The translations under genes were made by a program, and so were the position numbers. The notes under the pieces were generated by a model. That model was given only the letters and a program-made list of their open reading frames with translations. It had not been told where the DNA came from and made no database searches. DNA of 64,000 bases. It comes from Porogramme epimiltina. Taxonomy: Eukaryota > Basidiomycota > Agaricomycetes > Polyporales > Polyporaceae. Below are positions 12,150-23,882 of this stretch, one piece after another (the first letter of the stretch is position 1; the number at the start of each line of letters is the position of its first letter). Location of the stretch: contig FTLJ01000776.1 in assembly GCA_900155495.1 (NCBI GenBank), positions 1-64,000 of the forward strand, written 5' to 3'.

Positions 12150-12691
12150 ATGTCTTCCGCAAAATCCAAGTCCAAGCCACCCCAGCCACGGCCATCCACA
12201 CAGGGTGCGTACAGGATGTTTCAGTGCCTTAGAAAACAGCTCACCTCGAGCGTGGCTAGCCAGAGATCCAGCAACAGTACAATCGCTTCCAGAATGATCT
12301 CCAGGCACTCGCAAGCAAAATTGGAGAATTCGAGCAGGAGGTAGAGGAACACAAGTACGTTGACTTATCCAGCATTCTTTCTCTGCTCTAACACCACCAC
12401 AGCCTTGTTCTATCTACGCTAGACGAGGCCCTCGCAGAGGAGCCTGATCGGAAATGTTTCCGGTTAGTCGGTGGTGTCCTCGTAGAGCGCACGGTCAAGG
12501 ATGTCGTCCCGGCGTTGAAGACAAATCGCGACAACGTATGGTAACCATCCTGCTTTGACCTCGTCTCAAGCTAATCAGAGACGTAGATTCAGAAGCTGAT
12601 CAGCAATCTAGCGGAACAGTACAAGGGCAAGGATGGCGAATTCGAGAACTTCAAGCGAGACTATAACCTCCGACCTGTTTCTACAAGCTGA
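12150..12691 (+). CDS. PFD2: prefoldin subunit 2 (beta-type)
   Basis: Subunit of the hexameric prefoldin chaperone, which passes unfolded actin and tubulin to the CCT chaperonin in the cytosol. Exons 12150-12204, 12264-12354, 12403-12535 and 12587-12691 give about 127 residues, normal for the family. Seen: the first coiled-coil helix (EIQQQYNRFQNDLQALASKI then GEFEQEVEEHNLVLSTLDEA), the hairpin with RKCFRLVGGVLVERTVKDVV, and the second helix (NRDNIQKLISNLAEQYKGKD). The CFRLVGGVLVERTV hairpin is diagnostic of prefoldin 2. All three introns are 48-58 bases, and each join keeps the coiled coil in frame. Confidence 0.95.
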
Positions 12692-13344
12692 TGGATGGTG
12701 TATGGATCGACTGAGTTGGTGTACGTTGATGCACGGTCAGACCCTTTGCAGGTGAGGGTGGTAATTCCGTGATTGAATGTACCAAGTACTCATTGCGTGC
12801 GCAGAGTCTACGATTGTTTATGATCATAGCTCAAAGTGTAAATGTATGGCCGTTTTGCCTACAATATGATACACTACGGGGGTGATGCTCCCCTCTCGAA
12901 CGCTGCGGACGGTTGGTGGGGGAATTACAAATATCGACGCGTCGTTGTGAGACAGGTCCCGGAGGCCTGAGCGCGTGCCTGTCCAATCAAGAGACCGAGC
13001 CGGCTGTTCGAATTCGAAGATAAGCGAATTCGCTACCCGCAACGTTATGGACACCTGTGTGTCCCCCTCTCTCCTCCACTAAGTATGTGCTCGTTGCTTT
13101 CGCACTCCGTCTCGGAGCTGCGCAGCGCCGGCAGCGCCGGTATGAAAAGCCTGTGCGTGATGCATGATGGCCTCAAATTAACTCTCAGAGTGGACATGGC
13201 AACAAGCGCCTTCTTCTTCGTCCTCTTCCCCCCTCCTTCGCTCCCTCCCTCTTCGCCACTGCGCGTGGACGTTCACTCTTTTGTCCAGCCGCTTAGTGGC
13301 TGAAACATTCCCCTTCGCTGAAGTTCGCTCCCTTTGACGCCACG
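12692..13344. other. spacer between PFD2 and CAP gene
   Basis: PFD2 3' UTR and upstream region of the CAP-domain gene, including a pyrimidine-rich stretch at 13200-13260. No gene recognised. Confidence 0.45.
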
Positions 13345-14839
13345 ATGAAGCTTTCCTTTGGATATATGTTTATGATCTTCTCTTTTGCCGCGGCGGCGGC
13401 CGCAGTGTCTGCTGACACTTCCGACCCAGACGGTACGTTTACTTGTTCTACTTCTGAAAACGCGGTTCGAACTTGTGCGTGTTGGTTGTAACAGGCAGTC
13501 CCGTCAACTCGGGTCCTCGTCCCTCCACACCGGTCCAGGGCGGGAGTCCATCTTCGAGCGGCACATCCGAGATCTCTTCGGCGTCTTCTCCGTCCTCGAG
13601 ATCGTCGGACCCTGCGACCTCCGTGTCGGGCCCAACATCATCAGCTTCCGGGACGCCCTCGTCCTCAACTTCTCCAACCTCCGTAATTTCAACCTCTTCG
13701 ACTTCATCCGATGAGACGAGTACGATTTCTTCAACTTCATCGGACCCGACGAGTACGCCCTTCTCGACATCATCCGACAGGACGAGTACGTCCACTACGC
13801 CGGTCTGGAGTTCAGATGACGAGTCTACGTCGTCGACTTCGTCGGGTTTTGTGACTTCAACTGTGACCCCTTCGACTACCGCATCATCGACGCCCGCCAT
13901 CTCCACCTCGTCCGAGCACTCGGTCTCAACCCCAGCAAACAATCTGCCCACGTCCACCACCGATCTGTCTACGTCCACCACCGACCTGTCCACGTCTACT
14001 ACCACTCAGTCCGAGTCCGCCACCACTCAGTCCGAGTCCGCCACCACCATTCAGTCCGCCTCCCCAACGACTACGTCCTCGGTGGACACGACCTCGTCCG
14101 ACAGCACAAACACGACAGATTCTACATCTGTCTCTTCGGAAAGCGCGACTTCCACTGGCTCTACTTCGGCTTCAACCACGGCCGCCAGCACAACCGACCA
14201 GCCGACGTCGACACTGCTTTCCACGTCCTCCACATTCAGCACAAGCACAAGCTCGGCAACGGCACAGCCATCGCCTCCGGTACAGGTTCAACAGCAGACA
14301 TACCTAGACCAGCACAATTTCGTCCGTCAGGTCGTCCAGGCTCCAGATCTCCAATGGTCCGACACAATCGCGTCATACGCTCAAGCCTACGCGGAGAACT
14401 GCCAGTTACAACATTCGAACGGCGCATTCGGCGCGTTCGGGGAGGCCCTTGCCGCGGCAACAGGTTCGTTTGACGCGCTTGACGCGGTGAAACTATTCCT
14501 CAAGGACAGAGGTGAGTTTTCTCGCTTTACTCGTTGATGTGTATACGTATGCTGACACAGGTTCCATCGCCTAGGTCAATACAACCCGCAGAATGTAGTG
14601 TTCAGTCATTTCACGCAGATGGTCTGGAAATCGACCACTGAGTTAGGCTGCGGCGTTGCCGTTTGCGATAACATCTTTCCTGACAAAGGAAATGCCACCT
14701 ACCACGTTTGTTTCTATTCACCGGTCGGAAATGTCATCGGAGAAGAGGCGTACGTGTCATCCGTGCGCGACTCGGGTGTGCATTCTGAAACACTGACACC
14801 ACATCCTCGTGCAGTCAAAACCTCCCCAGTCTCATCTGA
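13345..14839 (+). CDS. secreted CAP/SCP/PR-1-domain protein with Ser/Thr-rich stalk
   Basis: Exons 13345-13432, 13495-14511, 14575-14749 and 14815-14839. Starts with a signal peptide (KLSFGYMFMIFSFAAAAAAV, cut near SADTS). About 260 residues of almost pure Ser/Thr/Pro follow, a likely heavily O-mannosylated stalk. The CAP domain comes last: YLDQHNFVRQVVQAPDLQWS, then YAQAYAENCQLQHSNGAFG, FSHFTQMVWKSTTELGCGVA and YHVCFYSPVGNVIG, the standard PR-1 motifs with the His/Glu tetrad region and paired cysteines. The last exon adds only AQNLPSLI. Fungal PR-1-like proteins are secreted and several bind sterols or lipids; the substrate here is unknown. There is no GPI signal after the CAP domain, so the stalk is N-terminal and the domain is distal. 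Confidence 0.92.
13690..14060 (+). repeat. degenerate tandem repeats encoding Ser/Thr heptads
   Basis: Within the CAP gene. Near 13690-13800 a unit reading STSSDxTSTxx recurs about three times. At 13944-14055, 21-base units encode LPTSTTD, LSTSTTD, LSTSTTT, QSESATT and QSESATT. Adjacent copies are nearly identical in DNA, which suggests recent slippage or unequal exchange. Confidence 0.75.
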
Positions 14840-16270
14840 ACGCGATCCTCGTAGAAGTCGTGACAAGTTTCCTTCGCCATGCGTTTCGACACGGACGTGT
14901 CGCACCATGGCATTCTCTGGTCAGGAACCCGTCTTGCACGCTTATTTATCGCCTCTGCCTCGGGTATGGCGGAGGCGTTTGACATATACCACCGTGCCGC
15001 GGCGGAGCCATGGTCACCTCAGCTCGTTCGGGTTTGTCGCTCTAACTATTGCTATATCTAGTTGCTGTGTGCTGTTGTCTCAGATCCTCTAGACCCACAT
15101 GTTGCCCATCGCTGGGTTCCCGGTTTGCTGTACCTTGTACGCCGCAGTCAATGCAAATCTTGTGTATTGTCACTATAATTTTGTGATGATGGCGGTGAGA
15201 TAGCCGATCGCAGGCGCTCCTGCAAGTTTGTCGAGGCATTTTTGAACCAACGACCTGACTCAGGCGGGTTCAATGTTGTGCCACAGCCCGAGCTTTATAA
15301 CATCCGTCGGTGCAAAACTCAAAACATGACGGTTACTAAGCTCACGTCCGGAGCAAGAATGCGGCGAACGGACATGAGGCGATGTAGTCCGCGAACCCGA
15401 TTCACGCCACTAGACAATCGTATGGGGGAGCAGGGCTGCCCCACTGTGATTGCGAGATTCCTGGTGGGACTAGTAGGAGATTGATCGACACGAAACACCC
15501 TCGCCCGACCTCGACCACGCGCAGGCCCAATGGACGCACGATCGGCTCGCGAACTTACCTACGCTTTTGGGCATGGGGTGAACTCAATGTCGCGAAGATG
15601 CCTGACGAAGCCCTAATGCGTGTCTCCTCCGCGTCGTTCGGGGACCATAGTCGCGGACCAGCGCCAGGCCATGCTCCCTGGCGTCCCGCAGATGGGTGCT
15701 AACCCGATTTTCTACGATCGTCCGCGTCAGGTCCTGGAAGCTATCTGTCAGGCGCACGGCCCGCCAGTTTCACCACCTCGGGCGGCGAGACTAGCTCCAG
15801 GCCGAGCCTCCTCGTCCTCTTATCGACCCCGTGTTGACACCGAGCCCGCATCCCACTTCACAGACGCTGAGGAGATGTCGGACCTAGAGTTCAATTCAGT
15901 CTATCCGCGGAAGTCTCAAGGCGTGTATCATGCTGGTCTCCGCGAGCCCGTGTGGCGGGCGTTGGCGCCTCGTGGGCTGCTAGTCCAACTCAGGACGTCC
16001 AAGATGGCCCTGGGGAAGCTGACGTCGTTGACGGTCCTGAGGAACGCTGAGCCCGGTCGCTCGGTGACATTGAGCGTGATGGCGATACGCAGGCCGTCGA
16101 ATCTTCGCTGAGTCGCGATACGGAGCACTCGCTGGACACGAACCGATGCTACTGTGAATAGCGGCGCTTCTTTTCATTGCGGGTCGCTGGCTGAAGTCCA
16201 GGGTCCGATGCCGGAGATTACATGTGGTCAAGGAGGGTCGACAGAGCACAACATACACACACGGGCGGGG
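14840..16270. other. spacer without recognised gene
   Basis: 1.4 kb between the stop codons of the CAP gene (+) and the SET gene (-). The longest plus frame is 15620-16111 (163 codons); its composition is mixed and it matches no family I know. No repeat or transposon end seen. Confidence 0.4.
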
Positions 16271-18976
16271 TCACAGCACGCGCTCCACAAACTCGCGGAC
16301 GCCCATCTCTTCCATGACGTCTCCGTGCAGCAACATGAACAGCCGCTTCCCGCCGCCCACCGACGCGTCAGTCACTGCATCCGTAGCGAAGGCAAGAATG
16401 GCAAAGTCAGACAGTTGCACGGACGGAGAATGGGGAAGAGCGGAAGCACGCACGCCACAACGCCGCCCGCACCCACGGCACCGCGCTCTCGTCCTCCCCG
16501 AGGCCCAAATACGTCCCCGCGATCCGAAGCATCACCGCCGCGGGCTCGTGCAGCGTCGTCCCCACGGGCAGCCGCTCCGTCCCGACGGCCACGTCCCGCG
16601 CCCCCGCGGCGTCGGCCCGCTCGGGCACGTCGAGGCCGTAGCACCGCAGCGCGCCCACGTCGGCGCGGATCGCGTCGCGCGCGAGCCGCGCCTCGCCTGT
16701 CGCGCGGAGCTTCTCCGCGAGCGCGTGCAGCGCGAGCGCGCCGAGTGGGCGTACGGCGCCCCGCGTTGGCGCGTACGTGTCGCGCACGGCGCGCTCGAAC
16801 GCCCGCGCGTCCTCGAGGGAGAGCGCCGAGCCACCGAGGCTGCCACCCACCGCCCGCGCGGCGAGCGCGTCGCGCTGCGCGAGGCGCGCCTCGCCGTCTG
16901 CGCGGTCCGCGGCGCACAGCGTGCACGCGCAGGGGTCGCCGAGCATGTGCTTCTTGAGCGCCGTGGCGCGCGCGGCGTACGAGGGCTCGACGTTGTACGG
17001 AATGGTTACTTCGGCGCCTGCCGGGATAGGCGCCGCGGCGCGCACGGTGAGGACGTCGCCCATGCAGTACCAGACCGCGGTTGCGGCGCAGGCGTGGTTG
17101 AAGAGAGAGGCGAGGGGGTAGAGGCCGGTGGGCTGAGTGTGGGGGCCTGAGTCGACCTGAGGAGCTTCCAGGCGCGTGGGAGAGAAGTTGTTGTAAGTGC
17201 AGATAGCTTCCAGTTGAGATATGTCGATGTCGGAGGTTGGAGAGAGGAGATCGACGGGAATAGGATCTCCGCGGGTCGGGGGGTAGTCGTCTGGTGGGGA
17301 AGGGTACATGGGTCCTGCATACAGGTGGTACACTTCATCGCGCATGTCGGGGTTGCCGTATAGTTTTTCGATGATGCGGGAGAGCAGGAGGGAGTCAGTT
17401 CTTTCTTTCGACATGCCTGAGATAAGGTCGAGGGTGGCGAGTATCCTATCTGAAGGCAGATCTGAAGAATATACAGACACGAATGGCTTGGCCACCAGCT
17501 GCAAAAAACTAAGCGAAGCCATGCATAGAGAGAGCATTGCTAGACGTACCAAGAGTTCTCCGGCCTGAACGTCCTTTGTAGCTACGACGCCGCGTCCGCC
17601 GCCACGGTGAGTCATTTTACCCACTACGATAGGACCGACGAAGTCTGCAACGTCGAGTCGGATCTTCGACTTCGCGATAAGGTACAGCTTTGCCCAGTCG
17701 TACTGGCCTGATGCACTCTCTTTGCGGCGTGTATTGCACTTCTCGATCCATGAGTCTGCAGCTGAATCGTGAGGATGGGTTTCCTTCCACCGAAGGAAAC
17801 CGTCCTCAGCATCGGCATACTGCTTCCTTCCATATTTGGCTTTCGCCAGACGGAAGGCAGCTTTGGCGGCCTGATCAGGTGAGACATTCTCCGCCAAAAG
17901 TACACTCTGTGCATCGCATTGTGCACCTGAGTAGTAGTGTAGGCGGAGGTATGCCTCAGCCCGATTTAACCGCACGATGGCTGCTGCAGGGTTCAACGCG
18001 AGGGCATGTGAATATGCCCACGCAGCGAGAAACCACTGCGACGCCTTGAAGTGTGCATTGCCACGACGCTGCCACGCATCAATCGTGTCGGGCAGCGCGG
18101 GTGCCCCAAGGACAGTGCCACCCGTCTGCCACGCAAGGCCATGGGTGAGAGGACTGTTGACTGTGACGAACGTTATGTCGGAAGGGCTGTCGACGCGCAG
18201 GAGTGGGCGGTCGCCTTGCGTTGGAGCCTTGAACGTTGGTTCCCGGATGGCAAGTATACCACCGAGGGGAAACAGCGCGTCGAGATGCTCGAGGGTACAC
18301 TCGAATGTAGAGGGGAAATTGTAGATCGATATGTCATAGGCGATACCATCGACGTCCTCGACGACGGATTGCACCGCCAACAAGCGCGCTGCGAATTGGG
18401 GTAAGCGAGCACGTCGAGTGGGTATACAAGGAGCACGTACAACATGGCGCAATGATGCGGCATAGAAGATAACGCCCCTAGTAGCCGCATGACCGATTAA
18501 CATCCAGTCATCTTTTACACGATGGGCTAGAGGGGACATACCACGTGGACACGACGTACAAGCATGTCTGAGAATTTGACTGGTCCGGTAGAAGGGTCCA
18601 AAGTCAACAGTGTTCATGGTGTCGAAGAAGGGAGTTACTGACTGGGAGTTAAATTCTCTAGCGTGGTCGTGCTAGAATGTTTGGCAAACCCGACGACGGA
18701 CAGGAAGAAACGGACACCACCGGCGGCCAGGTCGGACCTCCGGCGCGCCTGATCAGATATAAGACGGTGGCGGTCGAGATAAGGAGGGTGCGTAGGGGGG
18801 ATTGCACTGTCTTCTTCCAGCCACGCTTTATACTCCTGGATATACTGAGCGGTCTCGGGAGCGGACATGAGATAATGATAGCGTGGGGGTGGCCGACGAG
18901 CAGTTGGTAGAGAAAGTTCCCCCAGCCTTTCGGACAAGGCGGTTAATTGCTGGGATGGATCTTGGGCTGTAGACAT
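16271..18976 (-). CDS. TPR and SET domain protein (SMYD-like)
   Basis: Putative protein-lysine methyltransferase. A TPR-like array is visible at WQRRGNAHFKASQWFLAAWA, HALALNPAAAIVRLNRAEAY and AAFRLAKAKYGRKQYADAE. The SET domain begins GGGRGVVATKDVQAGELL and continues after a 51-base intron (17499-17549) with LVAKPFVSVYSSD. Its core is YPLASLFNHACAATAVWY (the NHSC-type AdoMet motif, here NHAC) and AEVTIPYN, and the post-SET zinc cysteines are CACTLC. The last exon 16374-16271 (TDASVGGGKRLFMLLHGD...) joins 16454 through intron 16375-16453. The 5' end is uncertain. The frame MNTVDFGPFY from 18617 is open, and a further exon 18976-about 18720 (MSTAQDPSQQLTALSERLGE) probably precedes it, but I could not fix that junction. 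Confidence 0.85.
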
Positions 18977-19904
18977 TTGAGGAGAGAGCGGGGGAGGGAG
19001 GGGGGAAGCCTGAGAGACGTGGGCTCTCTCGCTCTGAGTTTTGTGGAGGAGGCTAGTCAGACCGGCGACTGTCTAGCCCACCCATGACCCAGCCTTGCTG
19101 CACGCTATACGGAACCCGCGCCGTCGAAATAAAGTGCATGTATGCATGAGTGGGTCCACCGTGAAGTCCGGGGAGCGGCACGTATATGGATGCACACCAT
19201 ACCAAGGAACATGGGCTACCTATCGCAGATGAATCGAGAAACGGTCAGTTGGCCGTGTGGCTTGATACAGTGAGAGATACTCACTTCAACGCCCACCGAA
19301 GGTATTGGGGTCGTTCTCAGGCGGCGGAGAGGTGGCGAGGAAGCATCTTGGTGACGCTCGCCTCCTCGGTGTTGCGGACGGTTTTGGCTGCATTTCTCAC
19401 CGGAGGTGTGCTGGAAGATCAGCGAGTACACACTCTTACGGCGTCGACTGCCTCGACCTCGTACGGACCATCCGATCCACGCGTGAAGAGAGTTTTTCAG
19501 CAGCAGCATTTGTGGGTGTGGCCTACATGATTCGACGAGCGAAGCCAACGAGGCGGGACCGCCGCCGCGATGGCTACAACGTGTTTGATAACGGGCAGCC
19601 ATAGGCCTGCCCGCCGCGCTCGCCGCTCAGAGCGGACGTGGGCGGAGGAGGTCGACGGTCTGCAGCGAGTCAAGAACGAGAACGGGCTTCGGGGAGCCCC
19701 CGAAAGCTTGTCCGTGATCGGAATAGCGCCACACCGATCGGGTTAGGGTACAAGCTTCTACGTCACAATGGGCGCTTGACCACATGCTGAATCTTTTCCC
19801 GGGCCACGAAGTCAGTCGTACCGCCGCTCAACCATCTTCACCTCTCTTCCTTTCTCGCCGTGGAACGACGCCTGTTGTTTCAGATACCCCCCTGCACCAA
19901 TGCT
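18977..19904. promoter_or_regulatory. divergent spacer TPR-SET / MLH3
   Basis: About 930 bases between genes facing away from each other; must contain both promoters. A plus frame at 19186-19530 (114 codons) lacks features of a real protein. Confidence 0.35.
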
Positions 19905-22900
19905 ATGACGCCTAATGGTCCTGCGCAGGACTCGTCCATATCTGCCCTCCCCGCGGCTACCAAAGCTAGACTACGCTCGACGCAAATCCTAACATCCATT
20001 CCTAAGCTCATTTCTGAACTAGTCCAAAATTCATTAGACGCGGGCGCTCACCACATAGATGTGTCTGTTGATCCCGAAGAATGGGAGTGCTGGGTTCGCG
20101 ATGATGGAAGCGGGATTTCGAGGGACGGACTTGCCACTCTAGGAGGAAGCAGTGTGAACGGCATGAGATACGGCGAGTTCTAGGAAGACCTGAGTACAAA
20201 ATGTAGGATGCTAAAACATTCTCAGCTACATCCAAGGTTTTCGCACAAAGCTCACTTGATACCCCTAATACATTTGGATTTCGTGGAGAAGGTGCGACAT
20301 TGAAAAAGACCGAATCATCTCCTTATTGCACTGACATCCACGTCGCCCTCCAGCACTCGCTTCAGTAGCCGATATTTGTTGCCTTGAAATATCATCTCGG
20401 ACAGTACATTCAGCGGAAAGCTGGTCAATGATCCTCAAGGTGGATCACAGCTGACAGTCCACACCGCTCAGACAGTAATATATCTAACTGCATACTCTGT
20501 GATAGGGCGGGAAGTCCCTGTATGCGGGTCCATCTATACGTTGGCGCAGAGCAACTCCTGGGACAGTTGTATCCGTTCGGGATATTTTCTATAACGTCCG
20601 TACTTCGTTGTGCTTGCCCTGGGCTTATAGTGACGATGCGACCCTAGCTCCCGATACGCAGACGATCACATCCGTCTCATACACGAACACTAGAACTTGT
20701 GAAGAGGGAGATGGAAATGTTTGCGCTGGTGTTCCCTCATGTATCTTTCTCTTTGGAGAACTCCCATAAAGCCAAGGACAGCTCTCAAACAAAGACGAAA
20801 ACACGTATCCTTACTATACCTAAAGTAGGTTTTCTAGTACCCGACACGAACTTATTAGAGTTGACCTATATCCCTACAGACCAACTCAACGCTGGCAGCG
20901 TTTCGTCACGTTTACGGCAGGGCATTCGCCGAGGTATTGGCTATTTCATATCACATCTTGATATACTCGACTCACGATGCACCCGCTCAAGCACGTCGAG
21001 GAACTTCACGAAATTAGTGGTGACATGAAACTAGACGGATTTCTTTCCCTCGACGGCGCAAATTCAAAGGTCGCTAGCTTGTCCGTTGCATTATTTTTTT
21101 TGCTAATGTACACATCTCGTTTAGGCCTATCAATTTTTATGTGAATATGTTTCATTCACGTTACTCGCCTCAATCTGCTGACACTCATTCAGACGTTAAT
21201 AGCCATCCTGTAGAATCTGGAGATCTGCATCGCTGCGTCGATGTTATATTTGGGCGTAGTTCTTTTGGCAAGCACGTATGCAGAACAAAACATGGCTTCT
21301 TGATGCACTACAACTTAACACTCACACTCGTCTCAGGCATACGACGAAGCCGGAGCAACGAGCAGACCCCAACCCAGTATGTTTGCTTGTAGTGGGTCTT
21401 CCGCTCATATCTTTAATCACCATCCCCTAGGCCCTCGTCGATCACCTCGAAAAACTGAAAAGAAGCCCATATATGTTATAAACCTAACCGTACCCACCCC
21501 ACTAGTTGACAATTGCTTCGAGCCATCAAAATCGACTATACAACTCCATGTAGGTCAGGTGGGAAAACTCATCCGTAGATCTTGTATCTTAAATATCCTG
21601 TCCAGAATTTGCAGTCCGCAACCGCCTTTCTATCCGCCGTAGTGGAGTCGTTTCTCGTCCGAAACGGCTTCCTAACCCAGCGAACATCTCAGTCGAAGAC
21701 TGAGCCGGGTACTCCTCGAAAGAAGCGGAAGCTCACGGTGTTGGGGTCTCCCACGGATCGTCTAACAAGGCCAGCCTCTCAACCTACGCTACTTGCCGTG
21801 CGACAACAGGCGTATGCTCGGGACGAGTCTGCCCCCGCCCTGGCGCCGCTGCCGTCTATTCCGGAGGACGATCTCGTGGTCGGCGAATCACAGGACAAGC
21901 CCGACATTGTTTGGAAAGACCCTACAACGGGAGAAGTCTTCGTGATCGATGCCCGTACGGGGAACTCGTACCCACAGCACGCACAAGGCGTCGCGGAGCC
22001 TTCGGCTGAGAACACCGCGAGCTCATCGCGCAGGTCTCTTGCCATTCGCGACCCGGCCAAGGCATGCGACCCGCCGAGGTGGATCGCGGAGGCGCTCCGG
22101 GCCAACGATGCGTACAAGCTCGCGGAACGCAGGATCCCCGCCCTCGCTTCCCTCCCCATCTCCGTCCACAGAAGCGGGGCGCACGACCGCCGCTCCCAGT
22201 GCGCTCACACGAGCCGCCCCACCGCCGCCGACCCGCCGCCGCCTGCGGCCTGGGACGCGGCGCAGACGGGGCGGTTCACCGCGGCGGACTTGCGCGCCGC
22301 GCGCGTGCTTGGGCAGGTCGACCGCAAGTTCGTCGCGTGCGTCCTGGGCGGACCCGGCGGACGCGGGGCGGGCGGGCGCACGCTCGTGCTCGTCGACCAG
22401 CACGCGGCGGACGAGCGCGTGCGCGTCGAGCGCCTCCTGCGGGACGTCTGTGAAGGGTTTCTTCGCGCCGCCCGCGCGCCCTCGGACTCGCCCTCGCCCT
22501 CGCCCTCGGGTTCGGGCTCGGAGGCCGCCCCGGGCGCACGCGACCGCAGCACGCTTGCGGGCGGGGGCGTGCGTGTGCGCGCGCTGGAGCCCGCGGCGCG
22601 CGTGCTGCTGGCGCGGGCGGAGGCAGAGCGGGTGCACGCGTCTTCTGCGGTGCGCGGGGCGTTTGCGCGGTGGGGCGTGGCGTTCGCGGAGCTGGGGGTG
22701 CCTGGCACGCGCGCGGGCGCGGATGCGGCAGGTGCGGGGGACGACGTGACGGCGTACGTCCAGGTTGAGGTGGCGGCCGTGCCGGAGGTCGTCGCGGACA
22801 AGGTCCGTGGTTCATCGTCATCGTCATCGATTGGGGGGCGCTGGCGTCTGATTTCTCTTGGGCTGACCGCTTTCTTGGGCCGCGTTTCTTTTTCAGCTGC

Positions 22901-23459
22901 TGGTTGGGGACGAGCTGCGTGACCTTGTGAAGGGGTACCTCGCGAGGCTGGACGCGGAGGATGCGGAAGGCGTTTTGCTCGCGGGGCAGAATGACGAGTG
23001 CGAGGGTGACGATGTGATGGGTTGGCAGAAGGCTCTGCGATGGTGCCCGCAAGAGCTCGTCGAGCTGATAAACTCGAAGGCGTGTCGAGGTGTGTGTACT
23101 GCTTCCATTGCGCTCATTTCGCGACGTACAGCTCATCCCACCGTTCTCTTGCGCAATGGAAGGCGCTATCATGTTCAACGACACGCTCACGCTCGAACAA
23201 TGCAAGGGTCTGATTCTACGGCTATCGGAGACCGCGCTGCCCTTTCAATGCGCACACGGACGGTGAGTGACTCTCGCATTGCCATCGCCTTTGTTGTTGA
23301 GCACGTAATGATGTGTGTGTGCTCTTCGTCAATGGCAGGCCGTCACTGGTTCCATTGGTGGACATGGGAGAGACTGATAGTGCGCAAACACCCCATTGGC
23401 GACCGCGCGTAGACTGGAGCGATTTCTTGGGGCCGTCTGACGCGTCACGCGGACGTTGA
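19905..23459 (+). CDS. MLH3: DNA mismatch repair / meiotic endonuclease MLH3
   Basis: MutL homolog, partner of MLH1 in MutL-gamma, which nicks DNA at meiotic crossovers and aids repair. Fifteen exons deduced: 19905-20172, 20226-20291, 20354-20439, 20506-20595, 20648-20824, 20880-20933, 20992-21069, 21125-21140, 21193-21275, 21337-21376, 21431-21549, 21606-22803, 22897-23089, 23163-23262, 23339-23459. The N-terminal GHKL ATPase motifs are present: LISELVQNSLDAGA, VRDDGSGIS, RYATSK, FGFRGEALASVA and TVVSVRDIFYNLPIRRR. The C-terminal nuclease motif DQHAADERVRVE fits DQHAx2Ex4E, and it ends with ACRGAIMFNDTL and PFQCAHGRPSLVPL, as in MLH3/PMS2. The first intron starts with GC, and exon 8 has 16 bases. 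Exons 1-11 are AT-balanced, but exon 12 turns strongly GC-rich after about 22050. Confidence 0.93.
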
Positions 23460-23882
23460 GAAATGTGTATTGTATACTTATTCCGGTGCCGCAGTATCGA
23501 CCGCACCTTCTCGGTGACTCGAGGGCAGTCGACGGCCGACGCTGACGACGTCGGCGACACCGCGCAAGGCCAGCCGTGCATGCATCCCCACCGGGTCTTG
23601 GCTGGATGACGTTGGGTGACTCCAGGCGGCTCCGCGTCCAAACGGGCCTCCAGCGATCTGGAGTGATGGAACCGGCGGGGGTGGGCGTCGACGGTCTGGA
23701 TGATGTCACGCGACTGTTGTCTCCCTCCGATGACGTCAGCGCGCCTTTCCCCTCATATACCCTGGGCGCACCGGCTCGGGACAGAAGCATTGAGTTCAGC
23801 CCGCACGCATTACCGCCACTCCTCTCTTTCCTCGCGACTTTATCATCTTACCCGACACCGAATCGCATCACAACACACAAAC
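23460..23882. other. spacer MLH3 / RTC3
   Basis: MLH3 3' UTR and promoter of the next gene. A TATA-like CATATACC near 23754-23761 lies about 125 bases before the RTC3-like ATG. Confidence 0.4.

Noticed and set aside
13448..14005. Minus-strand acidic Val/Asp-rich frame
   Set aside because: Shadow of the Ser/Thr-rich stalk of the CAP protein.
15620..16111. Plus-strand 163-codon frame between CAP and SET genes
   Set aside because: No recognisable motif, no intron context and no coding-like regularity strong enough to call a gene.
16372..16926. Arg-rich frames on both strands in the SET gene
   Set aside because: Produced by GC-rich codons of the SET protein read in other frames.
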